From positions 158,735-222,734 of the forward strand of contig NZ_LGDD01000120.1 of the NCBI RefSeq assembly GCF_001279695.1: a stretch of 64,000 nt of DNA, in the 5' to 3' direction. The DNA is from Streptomyces sp. WM6378. GTDB lineage: Bacteria > Actinomycetota > Actinomycetes > Streptomycetales > Streptomycetaceae. The notes below the pieces were generated by a model. The model was not told the origin of the DNA, made no database searches, and was given only the letters and a program-made list of their open reading frames with translations. Shown here in pieces: positions 36,019-45,228 of the stretch (positions within the stretch are counted from its first letter, which is position 1; each line of letters begins with the position of its first letter). The position numbers and the translations under genes are program-made.

Positions 36019-37016
36019 CGGGTGGAGTCCTCGGGGGTGACGAAGGGGGCGCAACTGACAGCGAGGGTGCCTGCTGCGGAGAGATGGGCGTGCACGCGCA
36101 GAACGGTGCCGTCGTCCAGGGCGACGGCACGGAAGGGCGTACGAAAGACCCGCTTCGGATGGCGTACGTCGGTAAGACGGCGGCCGATCTTGATCCGGGT
36201 GGTGTTGGACGTCAGGCGGATGTCCCACATGCGCTGGCCGCGGCTGTGCCGGCTCATCTCGGCGAGCGGCAGGTCGAAGGTGAAGTCGGAGCCCTGCCAG
36301 CGCGGCCGTATGGCAATGGGTGTGCCGCCGGCGCCACGGCGTATCGCCTCGGCTGCGTAGGCGTCGTGGGGTGGTTGGACGGCGAGTAGCCTGCCCCGCA
36401 CGGTGATCCGGTCCCACTTCAGGTCAAGGGCGGTCAACTCGGCTTGCCGACGCGGCGCGGAGACCTTGATCACGGCGTGACCGTCCACGGTTCGGGCCAC
36501 CCGGTAGCGCACGCCGGTTGCGGGGTCGGGTGAGGTCCGCAGCGTGGGTCCGTCGCCGATGGGCGCGGTGGGGGAAGCCACCGCGGCCCGGTGCTGTCGG
36601 CCCGCATGGTCGGTGGCCACCAGGGTGAGCCGCCAGATGCCGTCGTGCAGTCGAAGTCCCCTGGCGTCCGCTGGGTCCAGGCGGGCGTGGCGCAGCGGGG
36701 TGGTCAACGTCAGCAAAACTCCGCCGTCAGGTTGGGGCTCCACCTCCAGAGGCAGGTGTTGACTGCGGCCGCGGGACTCCAGGAGGAGTCGGGCCCCGGT
36801 CACGCCACCGGCCGATGAGGGGCAGGGTAGGGCGAGGTTGAGGGTGCGGCCCCCGAGGACGGACAGGTGGACGGGTCGCAGCAGAGCGAGTGAACGTCCG
36901 CGGGCGCCCAGCGCGGGGAGCGTGTCGATCTGTTCGGTACGCAGCCGTGCACGACTTGCTGCTCCTCGGGCCCACTTGGCGGCTCGCACCGCGTGGGACA
37001 GGAGGGGTTCACCCAT
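36015..37016 (-). CDS. Unknown protein coupled to the GT4-Stealth enzyme
   Basis: 333-residue protein that I do not recognise. It lacks a signal peptide or transmembrane helix and looks beta-rich, with a Ser/Thr/Asp/Arg-rich repeat-like pattern (RLTLVATDHAGRQHRAAV, WDIRLTSNTTRIKIGRRLTDV) resembling beta-sandwich domains attached to wall-polymer glycosyltransferases. It is the first gene of a two-gene operon, ending with a four-base overlap on the GT4-Stealth start, so its product probably works with that enzyme. Start chosen at ATG 37016 (MGEPLLSHAV), with GGAA close upstream; the frame is open to 37121. Confidence 0.72.
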   Translation of the reverse strand: MGEPLLSHAVRAAKWARGAASRARLRTEQIDTLPALGARGRSLALLRPVHLSVLGGRTLNLALPCPSSAGGVTGARLLLESRGRSQHLPLEVEPQPDGGVLLTLTTPLRHARLDPADARGLRLHDGIWRLTLVATDHAGRQHRAAVASPTAPIGDGPTLRTSPDPATGVRYRVARTVDGHAVIKVSAPRRQAELTALDLKWDRITVRGRLLAVQPPHDAYAAEAIRRGAGGTPIAIRPRWQGSDFTFDLPLAEMSRHSRGQRMWDIRLTSNTTRIKIGRRLTDVRHPKRVFRTPFRAVALDDGTVLRVHAHLSAAGTLAVSCAPFVTPEDSTR

Positions 37017-37195
37017 GACGTTCCGTTCTGTGTTCTGCGACTCCTGGCCGCACCGGGGACCCCATGGAATGTGAACCGGTGCCCCGCAGTCCAGTCCATA
37101 GCCCGATTTGGCGGGCACCATGTGAAATCGGATGGTTAGACCCGAAAACTACCGGTCAATTCGGACATATGCACCTATCTCGCGAGTGATTGGTC

Positions 37196-37223
37196 TTGAC
37201 CAGCGCATTACGTACATTACCGT
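37196..37223 (+). promoter_or_regulatory. Candidate promoter of the Stealth-deacetylase-acyltransferase operon
   Basis: TTGACC (37196-37201) and TACCGT (37218-37223) are spaced by 16 bp in the 329-bp divergent region between the two polymer operons. Direct TTACGT repeats (37208-37213 and 37223-37228) lie on it and may be a regulator site. Confidence 0.4.
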
Positions 37224-37345
37224 TACGTGAACATCATCTTATCTTCACCTGAGACTGAAGGGTCCGGCTCATGACCACCGGCGGGCCCCTCTGGGGGCAC
37301 CGTCCTGCGTCTCGGGACGAACACCAGTAAACGGAGCAAAACAGC

Positions 37346-39199
37346 ATGACACAGGCCCAGGGGGCGCCGACGACAGCGTCAGCGCAGGGGAACCGGGCAC
37401 AGGCCACACCGGGGGCGCACCAGTCCGCCGCCTCTGGCAACGTGGCCGGCACGGTCAGTGGCACAGCGCCGAATGCCGAGGCCTCCGGCCTTGTCTCCCT
37501 TTACCGCAAGGCACTGCCCGCCAATGGGCGGCGTGCCATCGCCCGGCGTTTCTCGCCCGAGCAGCGCCGCAGGTTCAAGCAGCGCCTGACCGCCGCTTCG
37601 GCGGGTCTGCAAGCCACCGGGCTGCGGTCCTCAGCCTTCACTGCGGCCCACCGCGCGCTGATCGCAGGCTCTGGCACGGTCGTGGTCACGATCGAGGGAC
37701 GCTCACGCCTCGCTCTCCCCCAGCCACGTCTGTCTCCCGAGGCAGCGCGGCGTGCCAACCTGGCCACCGTCACCGAGGTACTCGCCTCGGCCGGTATCGA
37801 CTACTTCTGCATACGCCAGCGAGACCGCTCGGCCACGACCGTCGCCGTCGCTCGCGCCGATCGCGCCGCCGCGCTCCAGGCCCTGAGCGAACACTCCAGC
37901 GTCCAATCCTGCTACCTGACAACTCCGGGGAACGCCGGGAAGGTCTTCGCCGGCTACCGGTCCCCGAGTTGGAGGCGTTTCGCCTCTGCCAAGGTGGTAC
38001 GACTGTTCACGTACCACACCGACCCCAGTCGGCGCTTGGTCCTCGGCGCCGAGCATGGCTGCGACCTGGAATTCTGGTCCGCGGATGGCGAGAAGCTGAC
38101 GGCCCCGCGTCGCAACTCGATCGTGGAGTCCGTGCCCGCCGACGGCCTGACCGTCGAGACCCCGGCCGAGACCTTCACCGCTCCCTACGGCACCCGGGAC
38201 CGTGGCCTGCTGACGGTCCGCACCCGGGAGGAGTTCACCACCGTCCTGCCCCGGGACATCACCTTCCCCGTCGACGCGGTCTACACGTGGGTCAACGGGT
38301 CCGACCCGGCGTGGCTCACGCGCCGCTCGCGTTTCTCGGGCACCAGTTATCACGCAGAGGCGGCCAACGCAGCGCGCTACGCGGACCACGACGAACTGCG
38401 TTACTCATTGCGGTCCCTGGACATGTACGCGCCGTGGATCCGCACCATCTACGTCGTCACCGACGACCAGACCCCCGCCTGGCTGGACACCTCCGCCCCG
38501 GGGATCCAGGTGGTGTCGCACCGGGACGTCTTCCGTGACACCAGCGTGCTGCCGACCTTCAACTCCCACGCCATCGAGAGCCAGTTGCACCACATCGATG
38601 GGCTGTCGGAGCACTTCCTCTACTTCAACGACGACGTGTTCCTGGGTTCGGAACTGTCCCCCAGGGACTTCTTCCTCGCCAACGGGCTAACCAGGTTCTT
38701 CCCCTCGCCCGCCCTTGTGCCGCTGGGTCCTCCCTCTGCCGAGGACGTCCCCGTCGCGGCCGCCGGCAAGAACAACCGCACGCTGATCCAGCGGCGGTTC
38801 GGGACCACGCCCGTCGAGAAGATGCGGCACACTCCGCACGCCCTGAGCCGCAGCGTCCTGGAAGAGATCGAGACGGTTTTCGCCGAGCAGCACGCCACGA
38901 CGGCTTCCCACCGGTTCCGCAGCAGCGACGACATCGCCATCCCGTCGTCCCTGTACCACTACCACGCCTTCCACACACGCCGCGCAGTCCCCGGCGACCT
39001 GCGGTACGTGTACCTGGACGTCGCCCACCCGCACACGCCCAATCATCTCGACCGGCTGCTGCTCGCGCGCGACAAGGACGTGTTCTGCCTCAACGACACC
39101 ACGTCCAACGAGGGCGACTTCGCGCGAAGCGATCGCCTGATCCGGACCTTCCTGGAGGCGTACTTCCCGGTGGCCAGCCGGTTCGAGCGTCCCCTGTGA
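37346..39199 (+). CDS. Stealth-family sugar-phosphate transferase
   Basis: 617-residue protein with a full Stealth domain. CR1 FPVDAVYTWVNGSDPAW (about residues 305-321), CR2 HDELRYSLRSLDMYAPW (about 348-364), CR3 HFLYFNDDVFLG (about 424-435) and CR4 in the last 50 residues are all present. It also shares the upstream module of the GT4-Stealth protein (the domain with CIRQRDRS and FEFWS-like strands). Stealth enzymes polymerise or cap glycans through sugar-1-phosphate transfer. An N-terminal Ala/Thr/Gln-rich stretch is not a signal peptide, and no helix anchors it; it probably works at the inner membrane surface. First gene of a three-gene operon. Confidence 0.88.
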   Translation: MTQAQGAPTTASAQGNRAQATPGAHQSAASGNVAGTVSGTAPNAEASGLVSLYRKALPANGRRAIARRFSPEQRRRFKQRLTAASAGLQATGLRSSAFTAAHRALIAGSGTVVVTIEGRSRLALPQPRLSPEAARRANLATVTEVLASAGIDYFCIRQRDRSATTVAVARADRAAALQALSEHSSVQSCYLTTPGNAGKVFAGYRSPSWRRFASAKVVRLFTYHTDPSRRLVLGAEHGCDLEFWSADGEKLTAPRRNSIVESVPADGLTVETPAETFTAPYGTRDRGLLTVRTREEFTTVLPRDITFPVDAVYTWVNGSDPAWLTRRSRFSGTSYHAEAANAARYADHDELRYSLRSLDMYAPWIRTIYVVTDDQTPAWLDTSAPGIQVVSHRDVFRDTSVLPTFNSHAIESQLHHIDGLSEHFLYFNDDVFLGSELSPRDFFLANGLTRFFPSPALVPLGPPSAEDVPVAAAGKNNRTLIQRRFGTTPVEKMRHTPHALSRSVLEEIETVFAEQHATTASHRFRSSDDIAIPSSLYHYHAFHTRRAVPGDLRYVYLDVAHPHTPNHLDRLLLARDKDVFCLNDTTSNEGDFARSDRLIRTFLEAYFPVASRFERPL

Positions 39200-41307
39200 C
39201 ACCGGCTCGACCGACCGCCGACCACCGCACCGCCTTGGATTCCCTCGTGTCCATATTTCCCACCAGTCGCCTGACCCGACGCACCGTGGTGGGCGGCCTC
39301 GTCGCACTCGGCGCCGTTGCCTGCACCTCGTCCGGTGCGGACAAGCCCACTGTCCCGGCCCGCGCCAAGGTGCCCGCCGGCCGGGACGGGCACAGCGGAA
39401 GCCGGGTGATGCAGATCGTCGCCCACCCCGACGACGACCTGTACTTCATGAACCCGGAGCTGTCCCAGTCCATCGCCGCCAATGACCAGCTGGTCAGCAT
39501 CTACCTCAACTGCGGCGAGACCGGCGGCGTCAACAAGGTCCCCGGCAGCAAGACCCCGCCCAAACCCGACGTCGCCGCCTACGCCGGAGCACGCCGCCAG
39601 GGCCTGCGCCAGGCCTACGCGTACATGGCCACCGGCAAGGCACACACGGCATGGAAGGCCGAGGCGCTCACCCTGCCCGACGGCACCCAGGTCGAACTCG
39701 ACACCCTCGACGGACATCCCGGCCTGCAGTTGGTCTTTCTCGGCGTGCGCCAGCACACGTCGTACGGAAACGGCCCCAGCAAGGGACTGCCGGAGCTGTG
39801 GGCCGATCCCTCGATGGCGACCAGCACCCTTGTCAGCACCGGCTCGCCCGTACGGAAGACGCACCCAATCACCCGCGACAGTGTGATCGCCGCCCTTGCC
39901 CACTTGCTCGACCGCTACCGGCCCACCCTGGTCAGGTCCATGGATCCGGACCCCGACATGCAGGTGCACGACGCCGCGCACCGTACCCACCACGACCAAA
40001 CCGGCTATTCCGACCACCCCGATCACACCGCCACGGCCCTGTTCACCCTGGCGGCTCTGGAGCACTACCAAGGACCTGGAGAGGGCCGCCCGTACACCGT
40101 GGTCTCCTACCGCGGCTATTACAACGAACGCTGGCCCCAGAACCTCCCCGAGGAACTGGTCCGAGCCAAGGCCGACGTCCTCAACATCTACGGGGGCTCA
40201 CCCGACAGCTGCGACTTCTCGGCCGGCTGCGGCGACTACGACGTCGGCAAGGACCGCTCTTACGGCACCGGCTGGCTGCAGCGCACGTCCCTGCGCTATC
40301 CGGCCGCGCCCGCGCTCCAACTCGACCCCGACGGCCGGCTGACCGCCTTCGCTGTACTCGGCGGCCAGGCCGCCATGTGGCGCGAGAACACCAAAGCCAG
40401 CGGCACGTGGGCCGCACCCGTCCTCTTCGGTGCCGAGCAACTGCTACCCGGCCTGGCCTCCAGCCTCACCAAGGACGGCCGCTGGCAGTTGTTCGCCGAG
40501 CGCGTCGCCTCACTCGGCCCTACCTCCTCCCAGAACACCCGCGAAATCGTCACCGCCGAACAACGCACCAGGAACGGCCCATTCGGCGCGTGGACCACCC
40601 TCGGCAACCCCGAACGCGACCCGGACCACGGGCGCCGCGTCGGCACTCCCGTCGTCACGCGTGACAGGGACGGACAAGCACTGGTCTTCGTCCGTAACTG
40701 GTCCAAGGGCATCTCCATGCGCCGGCAACTGCCCGACGGCCGGTGGAGTGCCTGGAGCGACCTCGGCGGCGCTGACGTCCAGGAAGGCCTCAGCGCAGTC
40801 ACCGGCGCAGAGCGCCGAATCCATGTCCTGGCTTCCGGCCACGACACCATCCACCACTGGACGCAGGAGAAACCGGGCGGACCCTTCACGTTCGCCAAGA
40901 CGGGTCTCCCGGCGCCGGCAGACCCACCAGCAGTGGCCGTCGGCCCCGACGGGACGCTGGTACTCGCCTACCGCGAGGCCAAGAGCAGCCGCCCACTCCT
41001 CTGTCGGCTTCCCTCCGACACCGACGAGTGGCACGTGGAACGGCCCGGCCTCTCCGCACGCGGCTACGGCCCGCTCGCGCTGCTCGCCCGCCGCGGCGAA
41101 ACCCTCCTGGCCGCCCGCAACAACAACGGCACGACCAGCACTGCTACTTGGCGCACCGGAACTCCGGCCCGCTGGACTACCATCCCCGGCCCAATGGTAG
41201 GCACCCACACCCTGGCCGTCGACGCACAAGACCGCCCCGTGCTGGCCCACCTCGCCCCGGACGCCACCCTCCGCACCACACCCGCGCCCAAGGACACCAA
41301 GCAATGA
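39196..41307 (+). CDS. Exported PIG-L/LmbE-family deacetylase with C-terminal beta-propeller-like domain
   Basis: 703-residue protein exported by a Tat-type signal ending in a possible lipobox (RLTRRTVVGGLVALGAVAC), so it may be anchored as a lipoprotein. The deacetylase domain (about residues 70-340) has the zinc motifs AHPDDDLYFMNP and HPDHTATALF of LmbE/PIG-L enzymes that remove acetyl from N-acetylglucosamine-type sugars. The C-terminal ~330 residues are repeats of W/Y-containing strands (GPFGAWTTLG, GRWSAWSDLG), resembling a beta-propeller lectin. GTG 39196 overlaps the preceding TGA; GTG 39247 is an alternative. Its place between a Stealth enzyme and an acyltransferase suggests tailoring of the same surface polymer. 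Confidence 0.87.
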   Translation: MTPARPTADHRTALDSLVSIFPTSRLTRRTVVGGLVALGAVACTSSGADKPTVPARAKVPAGRDGHSGSRVMQIVAHPDDDLYFMNPELSQSIAANDQLVSIYLNCGETGGVNKVPGSKTPPKPDVAAYAGARRQGLRQAYAYMATGKAHTAWKAEALTLPDGTQVELDTLDGHPGLQLVFLGVRQHTSYGNGPSKGLPELWADPSMATSTLVSTGSPVRKTHPITRDSVIAALAHLLDRYRPTLVRSMDPDPDMQVHDAAHRTHHDQTGYSDHPDHTATALFTLAALEHYQGPGEGRPYTVVSYRGYYNERWPQNLPEELVRAKADVLNIYGGSPDSCDFSAGCGDYDVGKDRSYGTGWLQRTSLRYPAAPALQLDPDGRLTAFAVLGGQAAMWRENTKASGTWAAPVLFGAEQLLPGLASSLTKDGRWQLFAERVASLGPTSSQNTREIVTAEQRTRNGPFGAWTTLGNPERDPDHGRRVGTPVVTRDRDGQALVFVRNWSKGISMRRQLPDGRWSAWSDLGGADVQEGLSAVTGAERRIHVLASGHDTIHHWTQEKPGGPFTFAKTGLPAPADPPAVAVGPDGTLVLAYREAKSSRPLLCRLPSDTDEWHVERPGLSARGYGPLALLARRGETLLAARNNNGTTSTATWRTGTPARWTTIPGPMVGTHTLAVDAQDRPVLAHLAPDATLRTTPAPKDTKQ

Positions 41308-42419
41308 CTTCCCTGCTGGCCGCCCCTTCCGTCGCTCCCCCCAAAGGCACCACTACAGGCGGCAAAACGGCGACGACCCGGCTCTACGCCCTGGACGGAC
41401 TGCGGCTCCTGGCGGCACTCATGGTCGTCTCCTTCCACTTCATAGGCTTCGACGACTGGGCCGCTTCCCCCTGGGGCGCCTCCACCTCCCGGGTGTTCCC
41501 CACCGCCCACCACGCTGCCGCCTACGGCTGGCTCGGCGTGCAGCTCTTCTTCCTGATCAGCGGCTTCGTCATCTGCATGTCCTGCTGGGGACGTTCACTG
41601 CGCCAGTTCGCCATCTCCCGCTTCCTCAGGCTCTACCCCGCCTACTGGTTCGCCGTCCTGCTCACCTCCGGCGCCCTGCTCGCGGCGGGCCGCCTCGAAC
41701 CGGTCCCAGCCACCCTCTCCAAGATCCTCTCCAACCTCACGATGCTTCAGGAGCCGATCGGTGTCGGCGACATCGATCCCGTCTACTGGACCCTCTGGGC
41801 GGAGATGCGTTTCTACCTCCTCTTCGCCCTGGTCGCCGCGCTCGGCCTCACCTACCGCAGGGTGCTCTACTTCTGCGGCATCTGGCTCCTGCTGACCGTT
41901 CTGGCCCCCCACGCCGGCATCCCGCTCCTGAGCCTGTTCGCGATGCCCGACTCCGCCCCGTACTTCGTCGCCGGCATCCTCATCTACCTGATGCACCGCT
42001 TCCGCCCCACCTTGGCGCTGTGGGTCCTGCTCGGGGCCTCGTGGATCCTCGCCCAGGGGCAGCTGCGGAACTTGATGAAGCCCGCCGAAAACTCCGTCCA
42101 CCACCCGCTGTCCTGGACCGTCTGCCTGGCTGCGATCACGCTCTTCTACGCGGCCGTCCTCACCGTCGCCATCAAGCGACATCCCCCCTTCAACTACCGC
42201 TGGCTGGCCACCGCCGGCGCCCTCACCTACCCCCTCTACCTCCTCCACGAGGAACTCGGCTGGGAAGCCATCCGCCAACTCCACGGCCACCTCCCCCCAT
42301 GGCTCCTCGTCACTGCCATCACCGCGGTCATGCTGCTCGCAGCCTGGCTCGTACACCGCCTCGTCGAACGCCCCGCCGTCCGTGCGCTCAAACGGCAAGT
42401 TGCACCGCTTTCCATGTGA
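41304..42419 (+). CDS. Membrane acyltransferase of the acyltransferase-3 (OafA/NodX) family
   Basis: 371-residue protein with about ten transmembrane helices. The N-terminal catalytic signature RLYALDGLRLLAALMVVSFHF (the R..ALDGLR...HF core) and the second motif FRFLRLYP-like ISRFLRLYPAYW are typical. Such enzymes O-acetylate exported or surface sugars, using a cytosolic acyl donor. Its start overlaps the stop codon of the deacetylase gene by four bases (ATGA), so it is the third gene of the Stealth-deacetylase-acyltransferase operon. Together the three genes suggest a polymer whose N-acetyl and O-acyl groups are both edited. Confidence 0.88.
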   Translation: MTSLLAAPSVAPPKGTTTGGKTATTRLYALDGLRLLAALMVVSFHFIGFDDWAASPWGASTSRVFPTAHHAAAYGWLGVQLFFLISGFVICMSCWGRSLRQFAISRFLRLYPAYWFAVLLTSGALLAAGRLEPVPATLSKILSNLTMLQEPIGVGDIDPVYWTLWAEMRFYLLFALVAALGLTYRRVLYFCGIWLLLTVLAPHAGIPLLSLFAMPDSAPYFVAGILIYLMHRFRPTLALWVLLGASWILAQGQLRNLMKPAENSVHHPLSWTVCLAAITLFYAAVLTVAIKRHPPFNYRWLATAGALTYPLYLLHEELGWEAIRQLHGHLPPWLLVTAITAVMLLAAWLVHRLVERPAVRALKRQVAPLSM

Positions 42420-43086
42420 GGCTGGGCTGGAGCTCCGCTGTCCCTGGAGCCGAGCTCATGCCACTTGACGGGGAGCACGGCTGCCATCGCCCAGGCAGGC
42501 CGGTGACCGCGAGGGCGCCGCCGACCAGGCTGAGGCCGCCAGTGAGGATGCCTCGTCGGCTTGAGGCCTTGAACTCGCTCACTCCAACTGCCCGCCTTCT
42601 GCGAGGTGTTGATTGGGGGTTTTCCGGCCGGCCGCGCACCAGACGGCAGACCGCCAAAACACTGCCGATGACGATGCCGCCGAGGGTCGTGGAGATCACC
42701 ACGTTCGGCCAGAGCGGTACCAGGTCGATACGGGTACCGTCACCCCACCTCAGCGGCCATTCCCGGGACAGCAGGAACAGACGCTCCACGACGGTTGGTT
42801 CACCGACGGGACCTCGTCCCGCATCGGGTTGCCCAGGGCCCGTACGCATGCCTCAGCCGCCCGTTGGTTCCGAACCCGATCCACAGCCCCGCCACATAGG
42901 CCGCGACCGCGACGCACACCGAGAGCACGGCCAGTTCCACTCCGGGGCACGCGCCCTGGGGACAGCCAGACGCGGCGGACCGGTTCCAGGCCACATCGGG
43001 ACCGAGGGGAGCCAGCGCGCGCCGCGCCACTTGCCGCAAGTCACCGCCCAGCCGGGCGAGTTGGGCGGTGCCTTGTCTGCGCGCCG
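42420..43086 (-). other. Gene-poor gap with a possible decayed membrane gene
   Basis: No intact gene. Reading the minus strand, two frames give membrane-protein-like segments: ELAVLSVCVAVAAYVAGLW (near 42915) and VVISTTLGGIVIGSVLAVCRLV (near 42680) plus RRGILTGGLSLVGGALAVTG (near 42520). They lie in different frames (a shift near 42830), so they could be one decayed small membrane protein or two short genes. Codon usage is not decisive. Confidence 0.35.
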
Positions 43087-45228
43087 TCAGTTCATGAACG
43101 CGGTGCCGCCTCCCCAGCAGGTGCTCTCCCAGGCGGTGGCCGGGCTGTGCAGGGCGCCGGTGCCGTAGGGGTCGGCTGTGAGGGTGGAGATGGCCTGGTG
43201 GGCGTTGCCCGCACAGGTGGCCCCGGAGGCGCCGTAGTCCTTGAACAGGGCGATGTCGCTCTTGCCGTCTCCGTTGTAGTCACTGGTGGTCATGAACTTC
43301 GTGCCGGCGCCCCAGCGGGTCCCGTCCCAACGCGGGACAAGACCGCCGAACCCGCCGCTGCCGTTCGGGTTCGCACTCAGGGTGAGCAGGCTGACGTTCC
43401 CCGCGCCGTAGTCGTACAGCAGGGCCAGGTCGCTCTTGCCATCGCCGTTGAAGTCACCGGAGTTGAAGAATGCAGTGCCGCCGCCCCAACAGGTGCTCTC
43501 CCAGACTTTGGTGGGGTCTGCGCTGCCGTTGAAGCCGCCGTCGCCGTTCGAGTTGGCGGTCAGGGTGGAAACGGATTGGTGGGCATTGCCCTTGCACGTG
43601 GCGCCGGTAGCGCCGTAGTCGTAGAAGAGGGCGATGTCGCTCTTCCCGTCTCCGTTGAAATCGCCGGAGGTGAGGAACTTCGTGCCCGTGCCCCAACTGC
43701 TTCCGTCCCACTGGGACACCACGCCGCCGAACCCGCCGCTGCCCTTCCCATCGGCGGTCTGCGTGAACAGGCGGACGTGCCCGGCACCGTAGTCATACAG
43801 CAGGGCCAGGTCGCTCTTGCCATCGCCGTTGAAGTCACCGGACTTCATGAATGAGGTCCCACCGCCCCAACAGGTGCTCTCCCAGACCGTCTTGGGTGAC
43901 TGAAGTGCACCGCTGCCCTTCGGGTCGGCGAGCCATTCGACGATTGCCACGTGGTTGGTGGGTGAGCAGGTGGAACCTGCGGATCCGTAGTCGTAGAACG
44001 CGGCTACGTCGCTCTTGCCGTCGCCGTTGAAGTCGCCGGAGGTGACGAACTTCGGACTGGCCGTCTCGCAGGGGCTGTCCGACAGGGGGGTGATGCCGCT
44101 CAGACCGCCGGAACGGTCGGCCTTGCCGGACAGGCTGAACAGCGCGGTGCGCCTGGCGCTTCCGTTCTGGGCACAACCGGTGGCGCTGCCCTTGCCGTAG
44201 TCGTACAGCAGGGAGAGGTCGCCGATACCGTCGCCGTCGTGGTCGTTCGCGGGACTCTTCGTGGGCACGGTGTCGACGAAGTGGATGCCGCCCGCGTAGT
44301 AGCCGTTGACGGCGGCGTCCACCTGCGCAGGTGTCTGGGCACCGGAGTCGTCGTAGTAGACCCAGTTGACCCTCTGGTCCCAGGTGCGGGTCTGGCCGGG
44401 AGACACCAGGTCGATGAACCACTCGTTGAAGTTCAGTGTCATGGGCTCACGCGGGGCGTACTTCGCGGACGGACTGAAGTACTTCCGGCCGTCCAGGTAG
44501 AAGTCGACCGCACCATTCACGGCCGTCATCTGCAGGGTGTGCCAGCCCTGGAGCGAGGTGACCGCGTTCTCCTTGTTGTACGTCTCCTTGTCCGCCGGCT
44601 CCGTGTCGTGCCATGCGGTGGTGAAGTGCGAGGAACCGGGGGCGCCCCAGCCGCCATTGGGCAGGTACTCGTGGTCGAGCTCGCTGTAGAGCGGGTTCTC
44701 CGGGGTGATGGCATAGAAGGTCTGGACCGGGTGGTCCACGGGGCGACCGTCACTGTCGCCGGCGGTGGGTCTGTCGGTGAAGAAGACGCGTGCGGCATAG
44801 GTGCCGCTGTAGAACTTGCGCTGGGCGGTGCTGACCTGGGCCTGTACGGTTCCGGCGGCCGTGCCGTCGGTGCTGGCTCGCAGCTGCATGGCCCGGCCGC
44901 CCTGCGCGGTGGAGTCAGCGGGGAAACTCACCGCGTTCGGCGACCATTTCGCGCCGATCGGGCCGGGCCCGCCAGTCTCCCCGCGTATGGTCCAGTTATG
45001 CGCGGCGAGGCCTGGATCGTCCGGGCCGGTGTAGTTGAAGTCGTCGAACAGGGTCCCGCTCGACGGCGGCGCGGTCACGGCCGCGCTTCGCACGTCTGGC
45101 GAGGTGGACGAAGCCGCCGAGGCGGTGACACCGACGGTGCCGAGCACGGTCGATGCGAGAGCTAGAGCCGCGCCCAGGAGCGCGCGGCGTCTGCGGCCCG
45201 TGCGCTCGCGGGAATGTACATGGTCCAT
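43087..45228 (-). CDS. Secreted GH16-type glycosidase-like protein with FG-GAP/VCBS repeats
   Basis: 713-residue precursor. A long basic N-region and hydrophobic core (RRRALLGAALALASTVLGTVG) form the signal peptide, with cleavage near residue 38 (ASA). Residues about 55-310 are a GH16-like jelly-roll domain with the catalytic pattern ELDHE (in YSELDHEYLPNGG), as in beta-glucanases. From about 330 to the end run at least six repeats of the type SGDFNGDGKSDLALLYDYG, each with a D-x-D-x-D-G calcium loop, forming part of an FG-GAP beta-propeller. The protein stops within a repeat (GGGTAFMN). It would digest or bind an extracellular glucan and lies beside the polymer locus. GGAG precedes ATG 45228. 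Confidence 0.85.
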   Translation of the reverse strand: MDHVHSRERTGRRRRALLGAALALASTVLGTVGVTASAASSTSPDVRSAAVTAPPSSGTLFDDFNYTGPDDPGLAAHNWTIRGETGGPGPIGAKWSPNAVSFPADSTAQGGRAMQLRASTDGTAAGTVQAQVSTAQRKFYSGTYAARVFFTDRPTAGDSDGRPVDHPVQTFYAITPENPLYSELDHEYLPNGGWGAPGSSHFTTAWHDTEPADKETYNKENAVTSLQGWHTLQMTAVNGAVDFYLDGRKYFSPSAKYAPREPMTLNFNEWFIDLVSPGQTRTWDQRVNWVYYDDSGAQTPAQVDAAVNGYYAGGIHFVDTVPTKSPANDHDGDGIGDLSLLYDYGKGSATGCAQNGSARRTALFSLSGKADRSGGLSGITPLSDSPCETASPKFVTSGDFNGDGKSDVAAFYDYGSAGSTCSPTNHVAIVEWLADPKGSGALQSPKTVWESTCWGGGTSFMKSGDFNGDGKSDLALLYDYGAGHVRLFTQTADGKGSGGFGGVVSQWDGSSWGTGTKFLTSGDFNGDGKSDIALFYDYGATGATCKGNAHQSVSTLTANSNGDGGFNGSADPTKVWESTCWGGGTAFFNSGDFNGDGKSDLALLYDYGAGNVSLLTLSANPNGSGGFGGLVPRWDGTRWGAGTKFMTTSDYNGDGKSDIALFKDYGASGATCAGNAHQAISTLTADPYGTGALHSPATAWESTCWGGGTAFMN

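Noticed and set aside
43087..44250. Regular DNA repeats, CRISPR-like spacing
   Set aside because: The repeats are in frame, encode FG-GAP units, and the intervening sequence is conserved rather than unique; there are no cas genes.
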